This document shows, piece by piece, positions 1-12,350 of a stretch of 64,000 bases of DNA (the stretch's first letter is position 1; the number at the start of each line of letters is the position of its first letter). The notes beneath the pieces are model-generated. The model did no database searches. It saw nothing but the letters and a program-made list of their open reading frames with translations, and had not been told where the DNA came from. Both the position numbers and the translations under genes were made by a program. This DNA comes from Chelydra serpentina. Taxonomy: Eukaryota; Chordata; Testudines; Chelydridae. The stretch lies in the NCBI GenBank assembly GCA_037349315.1, contig JBAIAC010000632.1, positions 1-64,000 of the forward strand, read 5' to 3'.

Positions 1-2965
1 AGTTCGTTTAAAAACCTTTTGGAGGTGGATTACAGGAGAGATTTGGCAGTAGCAGTGAACATTATTCATAGCGAGGTATTCTCAGGAACGGAACTGTACC
101 TAAAGCCAAACAGTGCATCATAACGGCTTTTGGAGGAGTATTCCAGGTGAAATTCGTCTGTAGCAGTGAACAGAATTGAAATGCTTTTTGAGACATTTTC
201 AAAATCTAATAGGTACAAAAAGCGCAGTAAAACATCTAACGGACGTTTCAAAGAGGCTTCCAGGAGAAATTTGTAACTTGCAGTGACCAGGATTGAATTG
301 CTCGTAGTGAGGTATTCTCACGAACGGATCTGTACCAAAATCGCAGCTTTACATTTAAATAGCTTTTGTAGGTGTATAACAGGAGGGATTAGGCTGTAGC
401 AGTGAACAGGGTTGAATTTTTCATTGCGAGATATTCCCACGAACGGATCTGTACGAAATGCCCACCAGTGCTCAATAAGTACTTTCGGTGGAGGATTCCA
501 GGAGAAATTTAGTTGTAGCTGTGAAAAAATTTAAAAGCGCTTTGTGAGGAATTTTCACGAACCGATCTGTACAAAAAGCGCAGCAGAACATCTAATTGGC
601 CTTTTAAAGAGGATGGCGGGATGAATATGGAACGTGCTGTTAACAGGATTGAATGTTCATTGTAAGGTATTCTCACGAACGGATTTGTTCGAAAAGCCAA
701 CCAGTGGAGCATAACGGCTTTGGCAGGAGGATTCCACGTGAAATTGGTCTATAGCAGTGAAAAGAATTGAAATGCTTTCTTTGGACTTTTCATCAAGTAA
801 TAGATACAAAAAGCGCAGTAGAAGGTCTAACGGGCGTTTCAATGAGGCTTCCAGGAGAAATTTGGAACTTGCAGTAACCAGGATTGAATTGATCGAAGTG
901 AGGTATTCTCACGAACGGATCTCTACGAAAACCGCAGCAGTACACTATATATCTATTGGAGAAGGATTCCAGGCGAGATTTGGCAGTAGCTGTGAACAGG
1001 GTTCAGTTATTCAAAGCGAGGTATTCTCACAAGCGGTACAGTAGGAACTGCCAAGCAGTGCAGCCTAATTGATTTCTAGGAAGATTCCTGGAGATATTTA
1101 GTTGTAGCAATTAAAAAATAGAAATGCTCTTTGTGAAGAGGTAATCTTAACAAAGGATCTGTAGCGAAAATGCAGCAGTACATTAAAATAGCTTCTCGAG
1201 GTGGCTTGCAGGCGAGATTTGGAAGTAGCAGTGAACAGGATTGAATTGTTCATTACGTGGTATTCTTACGAACGGAATCTGTACCAAAATCGTAGCAGGA
1301 CTTTTAAATACTTTTGGAGGGCGATTCCAGGAGAAATGTAGTTGAAGCATTGAAAAACTTGAAATGCTCTTTGTGAGGAATATTCACGAAGAAGAAGCCA
1401 GCTGCATATCTAACTGGCATATTTTAAGAGGATTCCAGGAACATTTTTGAACTTGCCCTGTAAAGGATTAAATTGGTCATTGTGAGGTATTCTCACGAAA
1501 GGATCTGTACCAAAATTGTAGCAATTCATTAAAATAGCTTTTGGAGGTGGATTACAGGAGCGATTTGGCAGTAGCAGTGAACAGGATTGAATTATGCATT
1601 GTGAGGTATTCTTACGAACGGATTTGTACGAAAAGCAAACCAGTAGAGAATAATTGCTTTTGATGGACGATTCCAGGAGAAATTTAGCTGTGGCAGTGAA
1701 AAAATTGAAATGCTCTTTGTGAGGTATTTTCACTAACCGGTGTGCACTAACCGCAGCATCACAGCTAACTGGAGTTTTTAAGAGTATTCCAGGTTAATTT
1801 GGGAATTTGCTGCGAACAGGATGAATTCAACATTGTGATGTATTCTCACGAACGGATCTGTACCAAATTCGCAGCATTACGTTCTAATAGCTTTTGGAGG
1901 AGGATTCCAGGCGAGATTTGGAACTATCAGTGACCAGGCTTGAACTGTTCATTGCGAGCTAGTCTCACGAACGCATCTGTACGAAAAGCCCACCATTGCA
2001 GCATAATGGGTTTGTGAGGAGGATACCAGGAGAAATTTAGTTGTAGCAGTGAAAAAAATTGAAATGCTCTTTGTGAGGAATTTTCACTAATCAATGTGCA
2101 CATGAACCGCAGCATCACAGCTAACGAGTTTTTAAGAGTATTCCAGGTTAATTTGGGAACTTGCTGTGAACAGGATTGAATTCAACATTGTGAGGTATTC
2201 TCACGAACGGATCTGTACCAAAATCGTAGCAGGACTTTAGATACTTTTGGAGGAGGATTCCAGGCGAGATTTGGAACTATCAGTGACCAGGTTTGAATTG
2301 TTCATTGCGAGCTATTCTCACGAACGGAGCTGTACGGAAAAGCCCACCATTGCAGCATAATGGGTTTTTGAGGAGGATTCCAGGACAAATTTAAATGTAG
2401 CAGCGAAAAAAATTGAAATGCTCTTTGTGAGGAATTTTCACGAAGAAGAAGCCCAGCAGCAATTTTAACTGGTGTTTTTAAGAGGATTCCCGGAAAAATA
2501 TGGAACACGCTGTGAAAAGGCTTAAATTGTACATTGTGAGGTATTCTCACCAATAGATCTGTACCAAAATCGCAGCATTACATTCTAATAGCTTTTGGAT
2601 GTGGATTACAGGAGAGATTTGGCAGTAGCAGTGAACAGGATTTAATTGTTCATTGTGAGGTAGTCTTAGGAACGGATACGTACCAAAATCATAGCAGTAC
2701 TTTTAAAACTTTTGGAGGAGGATTCCAGGAGAGATTTGGAAATATCAGTGACCAGGGCTGAATTGTGCATTGCGAGGTATTCTCACGAACGGATCTGTAC
2801 GAAAAGCCAACAAGTAGCGCATAACTGCTTTTGGAGGAGATAGTCCAGTGCAAGAAGCGAAGCAACAAACCTAACTGGCGTTTTTAAGAGGATTCCAGGA
2901 TAAATTTGAATCTTGTTCTGAACAGGAATGAATTGTTCATTGCGCGGTATTGCGTGCATGTGGCT
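1..2965. repeat. Satellite block 1, ~117-bp tandem monomer (about 25 copies)
   Basis: A diverged tandem array. The landmark CACGAACGGATCTGTAC recurs about every 117-120 bases (for example near 320, 435, 555, 672, 906, 1490, 1612 and 1850), each time followed by a GGATTCCAGGAGAAATTT-like segment and a GAACAGGATTGAATTG-like segment. It is AT-richer than the surrounding hexamer array. Short open frames inside it differ between monomers and show no codon conservation, so it is treated as non-coding. Position 1 corresponds to 12422 in block 2, so the block probably starts just outside the window. I do not recognise the family. Confidence 0.9.
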
Positions 2966-3790
2966 TGGGGTTTGAGGGTGAGGGTGATTGTGGGGGTTGG
3001 GTTAAGCGTGAGGGTGAGGTTGAAGGTTAGGGTTGGGGAGGGGGGAGGGGTGGGGGTGAGAGTGAGGGTGGGGTGGGGGTGAGGGTGAGGTAGAGGGTGC
3101 GGGTTGGGGGTGGGGATTAGGGTGAGGGTGGGGATGAGGGTTAGGGTAGGGGGGTGGGGTTAGGGGTGGCGGTTGTGGTGAGGGTGAGTTGAGGGTTAGG
3201 GTTGGGGTGGGGGTATGGGTGAGGGTGAGGGTGGGGTTGGGGGTGGCGGTTGGGGTGAGGGTTGGGTGGGGATTAGGATGAGGGTGGGAGTGAGGCTCAC
3301 GGTGATGGTGAGGGTGGGGTTGGGGGTGGGGGTTGGGGTGAGGGTGGGGGTGGGGTTATGGGTGAGGGTGAGGTTGGGGGTGGGCTGGGGGGAGGGGGTG
3401 AGGGAGAGGGTAATGGTGAGGGTGGGGGTGGGGTTGAAGATGGCGGTTGGGGTGAGGGTGAGGTTGAAGGTTAGGGTTTGGGAGGGGTAGGGGTGGGGTT
3501 TGGGAGGGGGTAGGGGTGGGGGTGGGGGTGAGGGTGAGGTAGAGGGTGCGGGTTGGGGGTGGGGATTAGGTTGAGAGTGAGGGTGGGGGTGAGGCTCATG
3601 GTGATGGTGACGGTTGGCGGTGGCGGTGGCGGTTGGGCTGAGGGTGGGCGTGGGGTGGGGTGGTGGGGTGGGTGAGGGTGGGGGTGGCGTGGTGAGGTGG
3701 GTGAGTGTGGGGGTGTGAGTGAGGGTTAGGGTTAGGGCTATGGTTATGGATAGGGTGAGGGTGAGAATGAGGCTGAGGGTGGGGGAGTAA
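2966..3790 (+). repeat. G-rich telomere-variant hexamer array
   Basis: Hexamer-register repeat of TGAGGG, TGGGGG, TTGGGG and some TTAGGG with the G-rich strand on top. It follows the satellite through a short transition (GGCTTGGGGTTTGAGGG), the same transition seen at the end of block 2. It ends at a strand switch near 3790. Its open frames on both strands are by-products of the repeat. Confidence 0.9.
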
Positions 3791-4245
3791 CGCTCAACCT
3801 CACCCTTACCCCCACCCCACCCCCACCCTAACCCTAACCCCAACCCTCACCCACGGACTCAACCTCAACCTCACCCTCACTCCAACCCCCATCCCCACCC
3901 CCACCCCCCAATCTCACCCTCACCCAAACCCCACCCTCACCTTCACCCGCACCTCCACCCCCATTCCCACCTCCAAGTTCACCGTCACCCTCACCCTTAC
4001 CCCAACACCCACAATCACCCTCACCCTCAAACCCACGCCCACACCCACGAACACCCCACCCACAGCCCCACCCTTACGCTCACACCCACCCCCACCCGCA
4101 CCCTCTCCCTCACTCTCATCCCCTCCCTCACCCTCAGCCTCACTCCCACCCTCACCACCTATCCTCACCTTCACCCTCACCCCACCCTCACCCTCACCCC
4201 AACCCCCACCCCAACCCTCACCATCACCCTGACACCTACTCCCAG
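3791..4245 (-). repeat. C-rich (inverted) telomere-variant hexamer array
   Basis: The same repeat with the C-rich strand on top (CCCTCA and CCCCCA units, some CCCTAA). It begins at an abrupt switch next to TAACGCTCAACCTCACCC and ends near TCCCAGGATGAGCATTACGG, where the G-rich strand resumes. At about 455 bp it is the shortest inverted block in the window. Confidence 0.88.
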
Positions 4246-7200
4246 GATGAGCATTACGGTGAGGGTGCGGGTGAGGGTGAGGTTAGGGGTGGATGTGGGT
4301 TGGGTGTTGGGTTGAGAGTGAGGGTGAGGGTGCGGCTGTGAGTGGGGGTGACGGTGTGGGTGGGGGTGGGGGTGAGGGTCAGGGTGGGAGTGCGAGTGGC
4401 GGTTTGGGTGACGGTGTGGGTGAGGGTTATCGTGGGTGTGGTGATGAGAGAGAGGGTGACGGTGAGCGTGAGGTTGAGGGCAGTGCTGTGGATGAGAGTG
4501 AGGGTGAGGGTGAGAGTGTGGGTTGTTGTGGGGGTGGGGAGTGAGGGTGAGGGTGGGGGTGAGGGTGAGGGTGGGGTTGTGGGTTACGGTGGGGGTGAGG
4601 GTGAGGGTGATGGTGAGGGTGACGTTTGGGTTGAGGGTGAGGGTGAGGATTAGGGTGGGAGTGGGAGGTGAGAGGGGCGGTTGAGGTGAGGGTGAGGTTG
4701 AGCGTGAGTGTGTGGGTTAGGATTAGGCTGAGTGTGAGAGTGACGGTGAGTGTGAGGGTAAGGGTGAGAGTGAGGGTGTGGTTAGGAGTGGGGTGAGGGT
4801 GAGGGTGGGGGTGGGGGTGAGAGTGGGAGTGGGGGTGGGGGTCAGGGTGAGGGTGAGGGTGGGGGTGGGGCGAGGGTGCGGGTGAGAGTGTGAGAGAGGG
4901 TGAGGGTGGGACTGGGGTTGGGGGTGAGGGTGAGGGATCAGGGTGGGGTTTGGTTTTACTGTGAGGGTGAGGGTGAGGGTGGTGGTTTGGGTGGGGGTGA
5001 GGGTGAGAGTGAGGGTGGGGGTGGGGATGGGGTTGTGGGTCGGGATAGGATGAAGGTGAGTGTGGGAAAGAGGGCGGGGGTGGGGTTGAGTGTGATGGTG
5101 CGGGTAGGGGTGGGGTGAGGGTGAGGGTGAGGCTTAGGGTGAAGGTGAGTCTGGGGGGAGGGTGAGGGTGAGGCTTAGGGTGAAGGTGAGTCTGGGGGTG
5201 AGGGTGAGGGAGGGGGTGGTGGTGGGGTGAGGGTGAGGGCGTGGGTGAGGGTGAGTGTGTGGGTGGTGGGTGGTGGTGGGTTGAGGGTAGGGTTGATGAT
5301 GAGGGTGAGGGTGAGGGTGGTGGTGGGAGTTGGGGTGATGATGAGGGTGGGAGAGGGGGTGGGGGTGAGGGTGAGCGGTTGTGGGTGAGGGGTTCGGCTG
5401 AGGGTGGGGATGGGCGGTTTGAGTGGGGGTGAGTTTATGGGAGGGGGTGGGGGTGGGGTGTGAGCGTGAGGGTGGGTGTGAGTTTACGGTTGAGCGTGAG
5501 GTTTGAACTGGGGTGGGGTGAGCGTGAGGGTGAGGTTGACTGTTGGGGTGGGGGTTACAGTGAGGGTTGGGGTCGGGGTTAGGGTGAGGTTTAGGGTGAG
5601 GGTTACAGTCATGGTGTGGGTGAGATGGAGGGGGACAGTGGGGTGGGGGGCTGAGGGTGAGGGTGGCGGTGTATTTAGGGATAGGGTGAGGGTGGGGGTT
5701 GGGGCTAGGGATCTGTACCAGAAGTGATGATGAGGGTGGGAGAGGGGGTGGGGGTGAGGGTGAGGGTGGGGGTGAGCGTGAGGGTGGGGTAAGGGAGAGG
5801 GTGAGGGTGAGCGTCGGGCTGGGGTGAGGGTGAGGGTGAGAGCGACGGTGGGGGTGGGGTGAGGATGAGGGTGAGGGTGAGGAGGAGGGTGGGGGTGCTG
5901 TTGAGGATCAGGGTGAGTGTGAGGAGGAGGATGGGGTGGAGGTCGGGGTGAGGGTGAGGGTGTAGGTGGGGAGGGGATGGGGTGAGGTTGAGGGTGAGGG
6001 TGAGGGTGTGGGTGAGGGTGAGGGTGGTGGTGGGGGTGGGGCTAAGGGTGATAGTGACGGTAGGCTTTGGAGGTTAGGGTTATGGTGAGGGTGAGGGTGA
6101 GGGTGAGGGTGGGCGTGGGGGTTGGGGGGTGTGTGAGGGTGAGGGTGAGTGTTAGGGTTAGGGTTAGGCTGAGGGTGAGAGTGAGGGTGGGGGTGGGTGT
6201 GAGGGTGAGGCTGAAGGTGAGGGTAAGGGTGGGGTGGGGTGTCGGAGGGGGTTGGGGTGAGGGTGAGAGTGAGTGTGGGGGTGGAGTGCTGGTGAAGGGT
6301 GAGGGAGAGGGTGAGGGTTGGGGTGTGGTTTGGGGGTGAGGGTGATGGTGAGGGTGGGGTTGAGGTGTGAGTGATTGTAAACTGTGAGTGGGGGTGGGGG
6401 TGAGGGTGAGCGTAAGGGGTTGGGGTGGGGTTAGGGGTGTGCCTGGTCGTGGGTATGGGTTTGTGTGTGAGGGTGAGGGTGATTGTGAGGGTTGGGGTAA
6501 GGGTGAGGGTGATGGTGGGGTTGGGGGTGGGAGTTGGGGTGAGGTCGAGGGTGAGGGTTACGGATAGGGGGAGTGTGAGGGTTGGACGTGGGGGTGGGAG
6601 TGGGGGTGAGGGTGAGGATGAGCATTACGGTGAGGGTGCGGGTGAGGGTGAGGGTGGGGTGGATGTGGGTTGGGTGTTGGGTTGAGAGTGAGGGTGAGAG
6701 TGCGGGTGTGAGTGGGGGTGAGGGTGGGGGTGGGGGTGAGGGTCAGGGTGGGAGAGTGAGTGGCGGTTTGGGTGACGGTGTGGGTGAGGGTGATTGTGGG
6801 GGTGGCGATGAGAGAGAGGGTGACGGTGAACGTGAGGTTGAGGGCAGTGCTGTGGATGAGAGTGAGGGTGAGGGTGAGAGTGTGGGTTGTTGTGGGGGTG
6901 GGGGGTGAGGGTGAATGTGGGGGTGGGGGTGATGGTGAGGGTGGGGTTGTGGATTACGGTGGGGGTGAGGGTGAGGGGGGGTGGGTGACGGTGAGGCTTG
7001 GGGTTGGGGAGGGGGTAGGGGTGGGAGTCAGTGTGGGGTGATGGTGAGGGTGCGGGTGGGGTTTTTTGGTGTTCGTGAGGGTGAGGGTGGGGGTTGGGGT
7101 TGCGCTTAGGGTGAGGGGTAGGGGGAGGGTGAAGGTGAGAGTGATGATGGGGGTTTGGGGTGAGGGTGGTGGCGGCAGTTAGGGTGAGGTTGACGGTGAG

Positions 7201-8170
7201 GGTGGGGGTGACGTTGAGGGTCGGGGTGAGGGTGACTGTGGGGGTGGGGGTGGGGGTGAGGGTGAGGGTGAGGGTGGGGGTGGGGTTGAGGGTGAGGGTT
7301 ACGGAAAGGGGGAGGGTGAGGTTGGGGGTGGGGATGAGGGTGAGGGTGGGGGTGGGAGTGAGGGTCAGGGTGGGAGTGGGAATGGGGTTTGGGTGACGGT
7401 GTGGGTGAGGGTGAGCGTGGGGGTGGCGATGAGAGAGAGGGTGAAGGTGAGGGTGAGGTTGAGGGCGGTGCTGTGGGTGAGAGTGAGGGTGAGGGTGAGA
7501 GTGTGGGTGGTTGTGGGGGTGGGGGTGAGGGTGAGGGTGGGGGTGGAGGTGAGGGTGAGGTTGTGGGTGTGGGTTACAGTGGGGTGAGGGTGAGGGCGGG
7601 GGTGAGGCTGGGGGTGGGGGAGGGGGTGAGGGTGAGGGTGAGGGGGGGTGGGTGACGGTGAGGGCTGGGGTTGGGGAGGAGGTGGGGGTTAGGGTGAGGG
7701 TGGGGGTTAGGGTGAGGGTGGGGGTTAGTGTGAGGGTGAGGGTGAGTGTGGGATTGGGAGTCAGGGTGGGGGTGAGGGTGAGGGTGCGGGTGGGGGTTTT
7801 CGGTGGTGGTGAGGGTGAGGGTGGGGATTGGGGTTGCGGTTAGGGTGAGGGGTGGGGTGAGGGTGAAGGTGAGAGTGATGATGGGGGTTTGGGGTGAGGG
7901 TGAGTGTGAGGTTGAGGGTGGGAGTGGGGTTGGGGGTGCGGGTGAGGGTGAAAGTGTGGGTGGGGGTGGCGGTGAGGGTGAGGGTCCTGGTGGCACTGAG
8001 GGTGTCGGTGAGGGAGGAGCTGGGGGTGGGGGTTAGGGTTAGGGTTAGGGTCGGAGTGGCGGTGGGGGTGAGGGTGAGGGTGGGGGTGGGGCTGTGCGTG
8101 GGGTGAGGGTGAGGACGAGGATTAGGTTGGTGGGTGAGGGTGAGAGTGTGGGTGGGGTATGGGTGAGGGT
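4246..8170 (+). repeat. G-rich telomere-variant hexamer array with long higher-order repeats
   Basis: TGAGGG-dominated array. It is built of long higher-order segments with recognisable landmarks (GGATGAGCATTACGGTGAGG, TTTTTTGGTGTTCGTGAGG, GGTTACGGAAAGGGGGAGGG) that recur in the same order near 12-17.7 kb, 21.7-25.4 kb and 59.5-62.4 kb. Canonical TTAGGG runs occur at about 6151-6168 and 8031-8050. No gene is supported in it. Confidence 0.9.
5710..5724. repeat. 15-bp satellite remnant inside hexamer array
   Basis: GATCTGTACCAGAAG is the first 15 bases of satellite block 2 (12351-12365). Here it is followed at once by TGATGATGAGGG, which at the other locus lies near 14713. It marks a deletion that removed the satellite block and about 1.8 kb of array behind it. 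An identical junction lies at 59931-59945. Confidence 0.85.
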
Positions 8171-11100
8171 CTCCTCCTCACCCTCACCCTCATCTTCACC
8201 CCAACCCTCGCCCCCACCCTCACCCTCACACCCAGCCTGATGTTCATCGTCACCCTCACACTTACCCCCACACTCATCCTCACCCTCACCCACACCCTCA
8301 CCCGCAACCCCACTCTCATACTCACCCCCACTGCCACCCCCACACTCACGCTCTAACTCACCCTCTTCCCCACCCGCAACCCGACCCCACCCTCACCCTC
8401 ACACTCACCAGCACCCTCACCCTCATCGTAACACTCCTCCTCACCCCCACTCCCACCACCACCCACCCCCACCCTGACGATCACCCTCATCCTCACCCTC
8501 ACCCCCACCACCACCCTCACCCGAAACCCCGCACCCTCCGTAATCCTCACCCTAAACCAAAACCCACCCCTCACCCACCTTCACCCTTATCCTCACGCCC
8601 ACCCTCACCCGAACCCTAATCCTAACCCTCACTCTCGCCCTCACCCTCACCCCAAACCCCACCCCCACCCTCACCCTAACCGTCACCCCAAACCCCACCC
8701 ACACCATCACCCTCACCCGCACCCCCACCCCCACCCCCAACCTCACCATCACCCTCACCCCAACCGCTCCCCCACCCCCACCCTCATGATCACCCTCACC
8801 TTCACCGTAAACCCCAAGCCCACCGTCACCATCGCCCTCACCTCCACCCCCAACCCCACCCTCACCCTCACCCTCACCTCCACCCCGACTCCCCCACACT
8901 CAAACTCACCCACACGCCCTCTCCCACCCCACCCCCACCCCTCAGCCTCACCCACACCCTCACCCTCGCCCCCACCCCCACCCACACTCTCACCCTCACG
9001 CTCACCCCCATTCCCACCACCACCCTCACCCTCACCCTACCCCCAACACTACCCCCACCCCCACCCTGACCCTCATCCTCGCCTGAACCCTCCCCGCTCA
9101 GCCCCACCCCCACCCCCACCCTCACCCTCACCCTCACCCCGACCACCACTCTCAGCCTCCTCCTCACCCTCACCCACACCCTCACCCGCAACCCCACTCT
9201 CATACTCACCCCCACTGCCACCCCCACACTCACGCTCTAACTCACCCTCTTCCCCACCCGCAACCCGACCCCACCCTCACCCTCACACTCACCAGCACCC
9301 TCACCCTCATCGTAACACTCCTCCTCACCCCCACTCCCACCACCACCCCACCCCCACCCTGACGATCACCCTCATCCTCACCCTCACCCCCACCACCACC
9401 CTCACCCGAAACCCCGCACCCTCCGTAATCCTCACCCTAAACCAAAACCCACCCCTCACCCACCTTCACCCTTATCCTCACGCCCACCCTCACCCGAACC
9501 CTAATCCTAACCCTCACTCTCGCCCTCACCCTCACCCCAAACCCCACCCCCACCCTCACCCTAACCGTCACCCCAAACCCCACCCACACCATCACCCTCA
9601 CCCGCACCCCCACCCCCACCCCCAACCTCACCATCACCCTCACCCCAACCGCTCCCCCACCCCCACCCTCATGATCACCCTCACCTTCACCCTAAACCCC
9701 AAGCCCACCGTCACCATCGCCCTCACCTCCACCCCCAACCCCACCCTCACCCTCACCCTCACCTCCACCCCGACTCCCCCACACTCAAACTCACCCACAC
9801 GCCCTCTCCCACCCACCCCCACCCTCAGCCTCACCCACACCCTCACCCTCGCCCCCACCCCCACCCACACTCTCACCCTCACGCTCACCCCCATTCCCAC
9901 CACCACCCTCACCCTCACCCTACCCCCAACACTACCCCCACCCCCACCCTGACCCTCATCCTCGCCTGAACCCTCCCCGCTCAGCCCACCCCCACCCCCA
10001 CCCTCACCCTACCCTCACCCCGACCACCACTCTCAGCCTCCTCCTCACCCTCACCCACACCCTCACCCACTCCCTCACCCGCAACCCCACTCTTATCCCC
10101 CCCCACACCCTCACCCTCACCCTCACCCCGACCACCACTCTCAGCCTCCTCCTCACCCTCATCTTCACCCCTTCCCCCACCCTCGCCCTCACCCTCACCC
10201 TCACACTCATCCTCACCCTCACCCCCACCCTCACTAGCAACCCCACTCTCACCCTCACCCCCACTGCCACCCCCAACCTCACGCTCACCCTCACCCTCAT
10301 CCCCAACCCCAACCCGACCCCTAACCCCACCCTCACCCTCACACTCACCCGCACCCGCACCCTCATCGTAACGCTCTACCTCACCCCCAACCTGACGATC
10401 ACACTCATCCTCACCCTCACCCCCAGCCCCACCCTCACCCTCACCTCCACCCCCACTCCCCCACACTCAAACTCACCCACACGCCCTCCCCCACCCCACC
10501 CCACCCTCTGCCTCACCCACACCCTCACCCCCACCCCCACCCACACTCTCACGCTCACCCCCACTCCCACCACCACCCTTACCGTCACCCTACCCCCAAC
10601 CCCACCCCCCACCCCCACCCTGACCCTCACCCTCGCCTGAACCCTCCCCGCTCACCCCACCCCGACCCTCACCCCCAGACTGACCCTCACCCTCACCCTG
10701 ACCACCACTCTCAGCCTCCTCCTCACCCTCACCCTCATCTTCACCCCCACCCTCGCCCTCACCCTCACCCTCACACCCAGCCCGATGTTCACCGTCACCC
10801 TCACACTTACCCCCACACTCATCCTCACCCTCACCCCCACCCTCATTAGCAACCCCACTCTCACCCTCACCCCACTGCCACCCCCACCGTCACGCTCACC
10901 CTCACCCTCATCCCCACTCCCAACCCGACCCCCAACCCCACCCTCACCCTCATCGTAACGCTCAACCTCACCCCCACCTCCACTCCCACCCCCACGCCAC
11001 CCCCACCCTGACGATCACCCTCATCCTCACCCTCACCCCCACCACCACCCTCCCCCGAAACCCCGCACCCTCCGTAATCCTCACCCTAAACCAAAACCCA

Positions 11101-11898
11101 CCCCTCACCCACCCTCACCCTCATCCTCACGCCCACCCTCACCCGAACCCTAATCCTAACCCTCACTCTCGCCCTCACCCTCACCCCAAACCCCACCCCC
11201 ACCCTCACCCTCAACCTCAACCCAAACCCCACCCTCACCATCACCATCACCTTCACCCCTACCCCAACCCCCACAATCTTCCTCAACCCTCACTCACACC
11301 CCAACTCTCACCCCCACCCTCACCCTCTCGCTCACCCCAACCCCCACCCCACCCCAACCCTACTCCACCCTCACCCTCACTCTAACCCTAACTCCCAAAC
11401 CCACCGTCACCATCACCCTCACCCTCACCCCCACACCAACCCGCAACCCTACCCTCACCCTCACAGCCATCCCCCACCCTCACCCTAACCTTCACCCTCT
11501 ACCCCACCACCAGTCTCACCCTCCATTCACCCCCACCCCCACCATCTCCCCCACAGTCACCCTAACCCCAACCCACACGTCCACCCACAACCTCACCCTC
11601 ACCCTAACCACCACACCCACCCTCACCCCCACCCTAATCCCAACTGCTACCCCCACCCCAACCTCACCCCCAACCTCACCCTCACTCTGACCCTAACCCT
11701 AACCCTAACTGTAACCATCACCCTCAGCCTCTCCCGCACCGGAACCCCCACCCCCACCACCACCCTCAATCCCAACCCCACCCTCATCCTCTCCCCCAAC
11801 ATCACCCCCACCCTCAACCCCCTAGTCTCACGCTAACATTCACCCCCATCCCCACCCTCACCGTAATGCACAACCTCACCCCCACCCTCACCCTGGGA
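8171..11898 (-). repeat. C-rich (inverted) telomere-variant hexamer array
   Basis: C-rich strand on top. It starts at the switch GGGTGAGGGTCTCCTCCTCA and ends at CCCTGGGATAGTGAGGG. It contains a recent ~885-bp tandem duplication (8281-10050) and repeated landmarks such as CGCACCCTCCGTAATCCTCA near 8540, 9415 and 11065. A TTAGGG-complement run lies near 11694-11711. The 388-residue open frame at 8786-9952 encodes only Pro, Thr, His and Ser-rich repeat and is rejected as a gene. Confidence 0.9.
8281..10050. repeat. ~885-bp near-identical tandem duplication
   Basis: The stretch beginning CACCCTCACCCACACCCTCA at 8281 recurs at about 9166 with the same irregular landmarks in order. CTCTAACTCACCCTCTTCCC is at about 8351 and again at 9235, GACGATCACCCTCATCC near 8477 and 9361, and CGCCTGAACCCTCCCCGCTC near 9090 and 9963. 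The offset stays at 884-886 bases apart from single-base indels, which points to a recent unequal exchange. Confidence 0.85.
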
Positions 11899-12350
11899 TA
11901 GTGAGGGTGAGGGTGGGCGTGGGGTGGGGGGGGAGCGTGAGGGTGGTCGTGAGGGCGGGGGTGAGAGTGAGGGTGACAGTGAGGGTGAGGGTCGGGGTGT
12001 GGTTGAAGTGAGTGTGCGGTTGTGGGTGAGGGTTCGGCTGAGGGTGGGGATGGGCGGTTTGAGTGGGGGTGAGTTTATGGGAGGGGGTGGGGGGTGAGGT
12101 GTGAGCGTGAGGGTGGGTGTGAGTTTACGGTTGAGCGTGAGGTTTGAACTGGGGTGGGGTGAGCGTGAGGGTGAGGTTGACTGTTGGGGTGGGGGTTACA
12201 GTGAGGGTTGGGGTCGGGGTTAGGGTGAGGTTTAGGGTGAGGGTTACAGTCATGGTGTGGGTGAGATGGAGGGGGACAGTGGGGTGGGGGGCTGAGGGTG
12301 AGGGTGGCGGTGTATTTAGGGATAGGGTGAGGGTGGGGGTTGGGGCTAGG
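11899..12350 (+). repeat. G-rich hexamer array
   Basis: Short G-rich block between the 11898 strand switch and satellite block 2. It holds landmarks GGTTTGAACTGGGGTGGGG and GTGTATTTAGGGATAGGG, also found near 5500-5690 and 59720-59910, and in reverse at 50349-50808. Confidence 0.88.

Noticed and set aside
1..2965. CENP-B-box-like TTCGTGAGA in the satellite monomer (reverse strand)
   Set aside because: It has TTCG and the A at the right spacing, but the CGGG half of the box is missing in the monomers I read.
1..2965. CRISPR-like array of short repeats with spacers
   Set aside because: The whole 117-bp unit is repeated, spacers included, and the context is animal repeat DNA.
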